Of a DNA stretch of 10,441 nucleotides, positions 1 to 5,785 are shown one piece after another. This DNA is from Bacteroidales bacterium. Its GTDB lineage: Bacteria; Bacteroidota; Bacteroidia; Bacteroidales; Muribaculaceae. Location: positions 1 to 10,441 of the forward strand of contig CAAFXX010000105.1 in NCBI GenBank assembly GCA_900767075.1. The letters are read 5' to 3'. Below the pieces are notes generated by a model. It worked only from the letters and a program-made list of their open reading frames with translations, searched no databases and was not told the origin of the DNA. A program made the translations under genes and the position numbers. Position 1 is the first letter of the stretch. Each line of letters starts with the position of its first letter.

Positions 1-48
1 AAAGAAATAAAGGTTAGATTTTGTAATAGTTCAAGGATAAACAAAGAC

Positions 49-76
49 GGCATTTTTCGGAATTCCGCAAAATGCC
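49..76. repeat. 28-bp near-perfect palindrome, possible terminator
   Basis: The left arm GGCATTTT (49-56) pairs with AAAATGCC (69-76). Inside it, CGGAATTCCG (58-67) is itself self-complementary, so only the T57/C68 pair is mismatched. As RNA this would be a long hairpin. Read on the minus strand it lies about 70 nt past the stop of the four-helix-bundle gene and is followed by a moderately T-rich stretch (GTCTTTGTTTATCC). Read on the plus strand it is followed by a pyrimidine-rich stretch. It may end transcription of the guaA/four-helix-bundle unit, or of a gene to the left of the window, or both. No gene is recognisable in bases 1-135. Confidence 0.5.
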
Positions 77-133
77 CTCCCTGTTTCTCTTTGGTTCGTA
101 AAGACAAAATAATAAGAGTGGATCACCTTAGCG

Positions 134-149
134 TTGAATTTTGAATTAT
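134..149. repeat. Left copy of 16-bp inverted repeat bracketing the four-helix-bundle gene
   Basis: TTGAATTTTGAATTAT at 134-149 is the exact reverse complement of ATAATTCAAAATTCAA at 504-519. The stop codon of the four-helix-bundle gene (TAA on the minus strand, 148-146) lies inside this copy. The match ends at position 150 on the inner side and at 133 on the outer side. Confidence 0.8.
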
Positions 150-505
150 TTTTGGCGTAGGGATTTGGTGATGGTGACAAGAAGTTTTAGGATTTCGACG
201 CAATCTGTCAGGATAGTGTCATATTGGCTTTTATCAAGGAATTCGGTTCTGAAGAGAAGTTCTATCCAATATTCGGTTTCGCGTGCTTCTTTCAGAGCGA
301 TGTATACTTTTCTTTCAAATTCCTTCTGCGAGATTGCCTCTTGAGCCTCATGAAGATTGGCTCCAACAGACGTACCGCATCTTAGCAGTTGTTTTGAAAT
401 TACAGATTCTCCCTTGTCAGAGCGCAGATATTTGTAAAGATTTACGATGCGCACAGCAAAATCCAAGGATTTAGCCAGCACAACATTGTCACTGCGTCTC
501 CCCAT
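146..505 (-). CDS. Four-helix-bundle protein, S23/IVP family
   Basis: This 119-residue protein matches the family of 23S rRNA intervening-sequence proteins and free-standing four-helix-bundle proteins (PF05635/TIGR02436 type) by recall. The conserved core LLRCGTSVGANLHEA is at about residues 40-54, followed by ALKEARETEYWIELL at about 70-84. The length is usual for the family and there are no membrane segments or signal peptide. Related proteins form pentameric helical barrels; the diversity-generating retroelement accessory protein Avd shares the fold. The biological role of free-standing members is not established. The gene is 37 nt downstream of guaA on the same strand with no terminator between, so it may be co-transcribed. 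Its GC content is low (38% at 181-240 by hand count, against 57% at 961-1020 in guaA). Start and stop codons both lie in copies of an inverted repeat. No Shine-Dalgarno sequence is seen just before the ATG. Confidence 0.88.
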   Translation of the reverse strand: MGRRSDNVVLAKSLDFAVRIVNLYKYLRSDKGESVISKQLLRCGTSVGANLHEAQEAISQKEFERKVYIALKEARETEYWIELLFRTEFLDKSQYDTILTDCVEILKLLVTITKSLRQK

Positions 506-519
506 AATTCAAAATTCAA
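504..519. repeat. Right copy of 16-bp inverted repeat, with tandem AAAATTC units
   Basis: ATAATTCAAAATTCAA is the exact reverse complement of the copy at 134-149. It continues rightward as another AAAATTC unit, so 511-524 is two tandem AAAATTC heptamers preceded by TAATTC. The ATG of the four-helix-bundle gene (505-503, minus) overlaps the inner end of the repeat, so the repeat also forms the gene's immediate 5' leader. Confidence 0.8.
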
Positions 520-542
520 AATTCCACCTTCAACATTATTGA

Positions 543-2069
543 TTATTCCCACTCGATGGTGGCTGGCGGCTTGGAGGAGATGTCGTAGACGACGCGGTTG
601 ATGCCGCGCACCTTGTTGATGATCTCGTTGCTCGTCTTTGCCAGGAATTCATAGGGAAGGTGCACCCAGTCGGCGGTCATGCCGTCGGTCGAGATCACGG
701 CGCGCAGGGCGCAGCAGCTCTCGTAGGTGCGTTCGTCGCCCATCACGCCCACGCTCTGTACGGGAAGCAGGATTGCTCCCGCCTGCCATACCTGGTCGTA
801 AAGTCCGGCTTCACGCAGGTTGTTGATGTAGATGGCGTCGGCTTCCTGAAGCACACGCACCTTTTCAGGCGTGACGGCTCCGAGAATGCGGATTCCCAGA
901 CCCGGTCCGGGGAAGGGATGGCGACCGAGCAGCAGCTGCGGCAGTCCGAGGGCGCGGCCCACGCGGCGCACCTCATCCTTGAAGAGAAGACGGAGCGGCT
1001 CCACTACCTTAAGGTTCATCTCCTTGGGGAGACCGCCCACGTTGTGGTGGCTCTTGATGGTGGCGGAGGGACCGTTTACCGACTGCGATTCAATCACGTC
1101 GGGATAGATCGTGCCCTGAGCCAGCCAGCGCGCGCCTTCGATTTTCTTAGCCTCGGCGTTGAATACCTCCACGAAGTCCCTGCCTATGATCTTGCGCTTC
1201 TTCTCCGGGTCGGTCACGCCCTCGAGGTCCTTGTAGAAACGCTCTGAGGCGTCGACGCCGCGCACGTTGAGGCCCATGTCCTTGTAGGAGGCGAGCACGT
1301 CGGTGAACTCGTTCTTGCGGAGGAGTCCGTTGTTTACGAAAATACAGTGTAGCTGCTGACCGATGGCGCGGTGCAGGAGCATTGCGGCAACCGAAGAGTC
1401 GACACCTCCGGAGAGACCGAGGATCACCTTGTCGGAACCGATCTTCTCCTTAAGCTCTGCCACCGTCGACTCGATGAAGCTGTCGGCGCTCCAGTCGCCC
1501 TTGCATCCGCAGATGCCGAGCACGAAATTGGAGATTATACGGGTGCCGTCGGTCGAATGATATACTTCGGGGTGGAACTGGATTCCCCATGTGTCCTCGC
1601 CGGTGATGTGGAACGCAGCCACGCGCACGTGGTCGGTGCTGCCGACGATGTAATAGTTCTCGGGAATCGAGGTTATGGTGTCGCCGTGGCTCATCCATAC
1701 CTGAGAGGGACTTGGGACGCCTTCGAGCAGCCGGTCGGAGGGATCGGTCACGGTGAGCATCGCTCTGCCGTATTCGCGGCTCGGAGCGCCCTCTACGGTG
1801 CCTCCGTAGGCATACGCAAGATACTGCGCGCCGTAGCAGACCCCGAGAAGCGGCATTTTTCCTTTTATCGCGCTCAGATCGGGCTTCGGGGCTTCCGGAT
1901 CGCGCACGGAATAAGGGGAGCCGGAGAGCACAACGCCCTTAACCTCGCTGTCGAGCTCCGGAACCTTGTTCCAGGGATGAATCTCGCAATACACGTTCAG
2001 CTCGCGGATTCTGCGTCCGATGAGCTGCGTATACTGGGATCCGAAATCCAATATTATTATTTTTTCCAT
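543..2069 (-). CDS. guaA: GMP synthase (glutamine-hydrolysing)
   Basis: The enzyme converts XMP, ATP and glutamine to GMP in the cytoplasm, the last step of the guanine branch. The 508-residue protein has an N-terminal class I glutamine amidotransferase domain (about 1-190) with Cys78 in GVCYG and His166/Glu168 in FHPEV. An ATP-pyrophosphatase domain follows, with the P-loop SGGVDSS at 220-226, and then the C-terminal dimerisation domain beginning near HPFPGPGL (384-391) and ending SSKPPATIEWE. The ATG at 2069 is chosen because MEKIIILDFGSQ is the normal family N-terminus; an in-frame GTG 33 nt upstream would add an atypical extension. The sequence, including CGCKGDWSADSFIEST at 187-202, resembles Bacteroides GuaA as I recall it. 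It lies apart from the rest of the purine operon, beyond an opposing gene, and has its own candidate promoter. Confidence 0.98.
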   Translation of the reverse strand: MEKIIILDFGSQYTQLIGRRIRELNVYCEIHPWNKVPELDSEVKGVVLSGSPYSVRDPEAPKPDLSAIKGKMPLLGVCYGAQYLAYAYGGTVEGAPSREYGRAMLTVTDPSDRLLEGVPSPSQVWMSHGDTITSIPENYYIVGSTDHVRVAAFHITGEDTWGIQFHPEVYHSTDGTRIISNFVLGICGCKGDWSADSFIESTVAELKEKIGSDKVILGLSGGVDSSVAAMLLHRAIGQQLHCIFVNNGLLRKNEFTDVLASYKDMGLNVRGVDASERFYKDLEGVTDPEKKRKIIGRDFVEVFNAEAKKIEGARWLAQGTIYPDVIESQSVNGPSATIKSHHNVGGLPKEMNLKVVEPLRLLFKDEVRRVGRALGLPQLLLGRHPFPGPGLGIRILGAVTPEKVRVLQEADAIYINNLREAGLYDQVWQAGAILLPVQSVGVMGDERTYESCCALRAVISTDGMTADWVHLPYEFLAKTSNEIINKVRGINRVVYDISSKPPATIEWE

Positions 2070-2100
2070 TGATAAATAGTTGGGTTTCTGTTTATACAGC

Positions 2101-2126
2101 ACGGGGGCGGCATGTGCTTACCCCGT
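2101..2126 (-). other. GC-rich hairpin in the guaA 5' leader
   Basis: On the plus strand ACGGGG (2101-2106) and CCCCGT (2121-2126) are complementary and enclose a 14-nt loop that is itself GC-rich. The element is a GC-rich island in an otherwise very AT-rich intergenic region. It would lie in the guaA mRNA leader between the candidate -7 box and the ATG, beginning about 32 nt before the start codon. I do not recognise a known purine, ZTP or other riboswitch consensus in it. Confidence 0.35.
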
Positions 2127-2134
2127 AGCCGTCA

Positions 2135-2142
2135 CAAATTTA
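2135..2142 (-). promoter_or_regulatory. Candidate Bacteroidota -7 box for guaA
   Basis: On the minus strand the sequence is TAAATTTG, an exact match to TAnnTTTG, the -7 element of the Bacteroidota primary sigma factor. It lies 65 nt upstream of the guaA ATG. A TTTG at 2158-2155 is only 12 nt away, too close for a normal -33 element, so only the -7 box is supported. Confidence 0.45.
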
Positions 2143-2177
2143 CACATTTTTTTTCAAAAAATCCCTTATCGCGAGGC

Positions 2178-2185
2178 TAATTTTG
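2178..2185 (+). promoter_or_regulatory. Candidate Bacteroidota -7 box for the beta-barrel gene
   Basis: TAATTTTG matches TAnnTTTG exactly and lies 47 nt upstream of the ATG at 2233, implying a leader of about 40 nt. The best upstream -33 candidate is a T-run ending TTTC at 2152-2155, with a spacer of 22 nt, which is imperfect in both sequence and distance. Confidence 0.45.
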
Positions 2186-2232
2186 TAAATTCAAGTGTTT
2201 TATAGAAAAGCATGAATAATTGATTGAGAATT

Positions 2233-2910
2233 ATGAAAAAAATATTACGCGCTCTGTCAGTTGCCCTCATGGCAACCGTTTCTTTGGGAGCTTCCGCACA
2301 ATACTACGAGATCGCGAACCAGATTCCACAGCTGATTCGCCCCGCCCTTTCCGGTTCACTCAACTATAAGGGCTTTCTGGATGCCTCCTACCTGCAGGGC
2401 GTGGGCAACACGAGGGCGAATTTCCTTGATTTCTCGACCTCGCAGGGCTTCCGTTACTCTAACTGGTTCTACATGGGCGTCGGCATCGGTGCCGACATCC
2501 TCTTCTCGAACGTCGACGACGGCTGGGGGAACGGCTGGCAGGCTCCGGACGACTATGTAAATCATTCGTCGCGCACCACAGCCGTCATGATACCTCTCTT
2601 CACTGATTTCCGCTTCAACATCGGCGGCAGCCAGCCGACTCCGGGCGTATCATTCTTCATCGATCTGCGGATCGGCTGCTCCTTCCTCTGTAGCGACGAC
2701 TGGATCCGCATCAACAACGGTTACCTCACCAATCAGGAATACTTCTATCTGCGGCCTTCGATGGGCATCCGCATTCCTGTCTCCTCAAACGGACGGCAGG
2801 CTATCGACATAGGCGTGGTCTACAAGCTTCTGACATCGAATTACTGGAGTTCCTGGACCCGTAATGTGACGCTCAACTCGCTCGGCGCCACCATAGCTTT
2901 CGAATGGTGA
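2233..2910 (+). CDS. Secreted protein, probable outer-membrane beta-barrel
   Basis: This 225-residue protein has a clear Sec signal peptide: KK near the N-terminus, a hydrophobic core (LRALSVALMATVSLGA) and an ASA/Q cleavage site after residue 22. There is no lipobox cysteine. The mature part is rich in aromatic and glycine residues, with short alternating strand-like segments (for example NWFYMGVGIGADILF and FFIDLRIGCSFL) and no long hydrophobic helix. It ends in TIAFEW; a terminal aromatic residue is typical of proteins assembled by the BAM complex. I infer a small outer-membrane barrel but do not recognise a named family. The ATG at 2233 is preferred over a TTG three codons upstream because it starts directly at the signal peptide. 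It is the only plus-strand gene here, divergent from guaA and convergent with guaB. Nothing ties it to purine metabolism. Confidence 0.85.
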   Translation: MKKILRALSVALMATVSLGASAQYYEIANQIPQLIRPALSGSLNYKGFLDASYLQGVGNTRANFLDFSTSQGFRYSNWFYMGVGIGADILFSNVDDGWGNGWQAPDDYVNHSSRTTAVMIPLFTDFRFNIGGSQPTPGVSFFIDLRIGCSFLCSDDWIRINNGYLTNQEYFYLRPSMGIRIPVSSNGRQAIDIGVVYKLLTSNYWSSWTRNVTLNSLGATIAFEW

Positions 2911-2937
2911 CGGGGCATGTCGTGAAAGGCAAACAGC

Positions 2938-2977
2938 AACGGTGGCTGCAATCGCGTTGATTGCAGCCACCGTTTTT
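2938..2977 (+). terminator. Intrinsic terminator after the beta-barrel gene, possibly bidirectional
   Basis: AACGGTGGCTGCAATC (2938-2953) and GATTGCAGCCACCGTT (2959-2974) form a perfect 16-bp stem with a 5-nt loop, followed by a run of five Ts (2973-2977, partly within the stem). It begins 27 nt after the beta-barrel stop codon. On the minus strand it lies 32 nt after the guaB stop, where the trailing sequence (GCTGTTTGCC) is only weakly U-rich, so termination of guaB transcripts there is plausible but less certain. Confidence 0.88.
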
Positions 2978-3006
2978 AATCGGCGTATGCCGTAGGTCTT
3001 TTTTTA

Positions 3007-4482
3007 TCAGCTCTCGCGGCGCGAATAGTTGGGAGCCTCCTTGGTGATGGTCACATCGTGGGGATGGTTCTCGGCTACTGCAGCGGCTGTGATGCGCGTG
3101 AAGCGTGCGCCGTGCAGCGCATTGATGTCAGGGGCGCCGCAGTAGCCCATACCCGAGCGAAGACCGCCCGTGAGCTGATAGATGGTCTCGCTGAGGGTAC
3201 CCTTGTAAGGCACGCGTGCCACGATGCCTTCGGGAACGAACTTGCTCGAATCGCACTTCTCCGACTGGAAATAACGGTCCTTGGAGCCAGCCTCCATAGC
3301 CTCTACGGAACCCATGCCGCGGTAAGCCTTGAACTTTCTGCCGTTGTAGATGATGGTCTCGCCCGGAGATTCCTCCACGCCGGCGAACATCGAACCCATC
3401 ATCACGCAGTCGCCGCCGGCGGCGAGTGCCTTGACAACGTCGCCCGAGTAGCGGAGACCGCCGTCGGCGATCACGGGCACGCCGTACTCGTGAGCCACTT
3501 TCGCACACTCGAAGATGGCTGTAAGCTGCGGGACGCCCACACCGGCAACGATACGTGTCGTGCAGATGGAGCCGGGACCTATGCCTACTTTGATTCCGTC
3601 GGCGCCAGCCTCGATCAGGAAGCGTGCAGCCTCGCCTGTGGCGATGTTGCCCACCACGACCTCAAGATTCGGGAACTCGCCCTTCACCTTGCGGAGTGTG
3701 TTTGCCACGTTTGCCGAATGGCCGTGAGCCGTATCGATCACGATGGCGTCTACATCGGCGTCGACAAGGGCGCGGACACGGTCGAGGGTGTCGCTGGTAA
3801 CGCCGACACCGGCTGCCACGCGAAGGCGTCCCTTCGAATCCTTGCATGCCTGGGGATAATCCTGGATCTTCGTGATGTCGCGGTATGTGATGAGGCCCTG
3901 GAGATGTCCTGTCTCGTCGACCACGGGAAGCTTCTCGATCTTGTTCTCAAGCAGGATCTTCGCGGCTTCCGAAAGGTTTGTGCTGCGGGTCGTGACGAGT
4001 TTCTCGCTTGTCATTACGTTTTCGATCGGGAGATCCATGTCCTCCTGGAAACGGAGGTCGCGGTTGGTGACGATTCCGATAAGCCTGTTGTCGGCGTCGA
4101 CAACGGGAATGCCGCCGATGTGGTTGTCGTGCATAAGGCGCAGTGCCTCTCCCACTGTCTGGTCGCGCGAGATGGTGATCGGGTCGTAGATCATGCCGCT
4201 TTCGGCGCGTTTCACTTTACGTACCTGTGCCGCCTGGGCACTTATCGACATGTTCTTGTGGATAACGCCGATACCTCCCTCGCGTGCGATCGCTATTGCG
4301 AGTTCGGCCTCGGTAACGGTGTCCATGGCAGCCGACACGAACGGTATGTTCACGTCGATGTGACGTGAGAAGCGTCCGGCTACGTTGACCATGTTGGGGG
4401 TTACTTCCGAATATGCGGGAATGAGCAGTACGTCGTCGAAGGTCAGTCCTTCAATCGCGATTTTTTCATCTATAAAAGACAT
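3007..4482 (-). CDS. guaB: IMP dehydrogenase
   Basis: The enzyme oxidises IMP to XMP with NAD+, the committed step to GMP. The 491-residue protein has the TIM-barrel catalytic domain interrupted by a tandem CBS pair at about residues 98-205 (HIGGIPVVD and KIEKLPVVD mark the two repeats), the usual full-length form. The catalytic loop GIGPGSICTTR places the nucleophile at Cys307. IADGGLRYSGD is at 338-348, YRGMGS at 387-392 and the flap region around KDRYFQ at 401-406. The C-terminus KEAPNYSRRES is typical of Bacteroides GuaB as I recall it. It follows purA with a 10-nt gap and is the last gene of the purine operon, placing both IMP-consuming enzymes side by side. CBS domains in this family bind adenine or guanine nucleotides and tune activity. 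No Shine-Dalgarno sequence precedes the ATG. Confidence 0.98.
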   Translation of the reverse strand: MSFIDEKIAIEGLTFDDVLLIPAYSEVTPNMVNVAGRFSRHIDVNIPFVSAAMDTVTEAELAIAIAREGGIGVIHKNMSISAQAAQVRKVKRAESGMIYDPITISRDQTVGEALRLMHDNHIGGIPVVDADNRLIGIVTNRDLRFQEDMDLPIENVMTSEKLVTTRSTNLSEAAKILLENKIEKLPVVDETGHLQGLITYRDITKIQDYPQACKDSKGRLRVAAGVGVTSDTLDRVRALVDADVDAIVIDTAHGHSANVANTLRKVKGEFPNLEVVVGNIATGEAARFLIEAGADGIKVGIGPGSICTTRIVAGVGVPQLTAIFECAKVAHEYGVPVIADGGLRYSGDVVKALAAGGDCVMMGSMFAGVEESPGETIIYNGRKFKAYRGMGSVEAMEAGSKDRYFQSEKCDSSKFVPEGIVARVPYKGTLSETIYQLTGGLRSGMGYCGAPDINALHGARFTRITAAAVAENHPHDVTITKEAPNYSRRES

Positions 4483-4492
4483 AAGCGGCTAT

Positions 4493-5785
4493 TTAGAATT
4501 TTTTCAGTTTTTCGTCGAGAATGATGGTGGCGTTGCGGTCGGGACCGACAGAGATTATGCCTACCTTGACGCCTGTGATCTCTTCGATCTTGCGGATGTA
4601 GGCCTTGGCGTTTTCGGGAAGTTCATCCCATGAGCGGCATCCGGAGATATCCTCCTTCCAGCCGGGAAGCTCCTCGAGCACGGGCTTGCAGCGTGCGAGC
4701 TGGTTGACGGTGCAGGGCGGAGTGTCGATGATCTTGCCGTCGAGCTCGTAGTGGGTACAGATGTTCACCTTGTCGAGACCCGAGAGGACGTCGAAAAGCA
4801 TGAGCGCCCAGCTGTCGATGCCGGCGAGACGCGAGGTGTAGCGAGCCACTACGCCGTCGAACCAGCCTATGCGGCGCGGACGTCCCGTGACGGTGCCGTA
4901 CTCGTGACCGCGTTCGCGGATCTCATGTGCGCGTTCATCGAGAAGCTCCGTGGGGAACGCTCCCTCTCCCACTCGTGTGCAGTAAGCCTTGGCGACACCC
5001 ACTACGTTGTCGATCCATTTGGGCGAGATGCCGGCTCCTACGGGCACGCTTGCAGCCGAAGGAGTCGATGATGTGACGTAGGGATACGTGCCGTGGTCGA
5101 TGCAGAGCATCATGCCCTGTGCGCCTTCGAAAAGGATCTTGTCGTCGGTGAGGAGAGCCTTGTTGATGAGGTCGGAGGTATCGCAGATCATGGGGCCGAG
5201 CTGTTCGGCGAGCTGCATATACTGGTCATAGACCTCCTTGAAGGTGTATGTGTGCAGACCTAACATCTCGAGCTCGCGGTTCTTCACTGCGAGTGCGCCT
5301 TCAAGACGCTCCGCGAAATATTCGGGGTCGAGCAGGTCGCCCATGCGGAGGCCTATGCGGCTGTATTTGTCGCTGTAGGCGGGACCGATGCCGTTCTTTG
5401 TGGTGCCGATGAGCTTGCCGCCCTTGAGCGCCTCATAGGCGCCGTCGAGCTGTGAATGCCAGGGCATGACCATGGCGGCGCGGTCGGATATGCGCAGCTG
5501 GTAGTCGGTGATGCCCTGGTCGTGGAGCTTCTGGAGCTCTGCCACCACCGACACGGGGTTGACGACCATGCCGTTGCCCATCACGTTCACGGTCTTCGGG
5601 TTGAAGATGCCGCTCGGGATGCTGCGGAGGGAGTATTTATGACCGTCGAACACGACAGTGTGCCCGGCATTGTTTCCGCCCTGATAGCGGACCACCATAT
5701 CGGCGCGGCATGCGAAATAATCGGTGATTTTTCCTTTGCCTTCGTCTCCCCACTGGGAGCCGATCACTACTAATCTCTGTGACAT
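4493..5785 (-). CDS. purA: Adenylosuccinate synthetase
   Basis: The enzyme joins IMP and aspartate using GTP to give adenylosuccinate, the first step to AMP. The 430-residue protein shows the GTP-binding start QWGDEGKGK (11-19, with the catalytic Asp14), NNAGHT with His42, GTTKNGIGPAYSDK (127-140), EGAQG (220-224), the IMP/aspartate loop GTVTGRPRR (297-305) and SVGPDR (412-417). Length is normal. The ATG shares its A with the TGA of purB (TGATG), so translation is probably coupled. The QGGNNAGHT and GIGPAYSDK versions of the motifs resemble Bacillus/Clostridia PurA; the Bacteroides form I recall has QGGPNAGHT and GIGPTYTDK. This fits the idea that the operon was acquired from a Gram-positive-type source. 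Confidence 0.98.
   Translation of the reverse strand: MSQRLVVIGSQWGDEGKGKITDYFACRADMVVRYQGGNNAGHTVVFDGHKYSLRSIPSGIFNPKTVNVMGNGMVVNPVSVVAELQKLHDQGITDYQLRISDRAAMVMPWHSQLDGAYEALKGGKLIGTTKNGIGPAYSDKYSRIGLRMGDLLDPEYFAERLEGALAVKNRELEMLGLHTYTFKEVYDQYMQLAEQLGPMICDTSDLINKALLTDDKILFEGAQGMMLCIDHGTYPYVTSSTPSAASVPVGAGISPKWIDNVVGVAKAYCTRVGEGAFPTELLDERAHEIRERGHEYGTVTGRPRRIGWFDGVVARYTSRLAGIDSWALMLFDVLSGLDKVNICTHYELDGKIIDTPPCTVNQLARCKPVLEELPGWKEDISGCRSWDELPENAKAYIRKIEEITGVKVGIISVGPDRNATIILDEKLKKF

Noticed and set aside
119..130. GGATCACCTTA resembling the 3' end of 16S rRNA
   Set aside because: The anti-Shine-Dalgarno part (CACCTCCT) is not intact and no rRNA sequence surrounds it.
146..505. A 23S rRNA intervening sequence
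   Set aside because: The encoded protein belongs to that family, but the flanks are guaA and non-rRNA sequence, so it is a free-standing gene.
1371..2072. 233-codon plus-strand open frame antisense to guaA
   Set aside because: It is a shadow of the conserved guaA coding sequence with no domain or start signal of its own.
2070..2102. N-terminal extension of guaA from a GTG at 2102
   Set aside because: The extension MLYKQKPNYLS is not part of the family; the ATG at 2069 gives the standard N-terminus.
2070..2142. Known purine or ZTP (pfl) riboswitch upstream of guaA
   Set aside because: None of the conserved core sequences of those classes could be found; only a simple GC-rich hairpin is present.
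2212..2223. Three-codon leader ORF (ATG AAT AAT TGA) just before the beta-barrel gene
   Set aside because: It is too short to carry any signal and is expected by chance in AT-rich DNA.
2224..2232. TTG start for the beta-barrel gene three codons upstream
   Set aside because: The ATG at 2233 begins directly with the signal peptide, and TTG adds nothing recognisable.
3058..4368. 436-codon plus-strand open frame antisense to guaB
   Set aside because: It mirrors guaB in a GC-rich region, its translation has no recognisable domain, and guaB is certain on the other strand.
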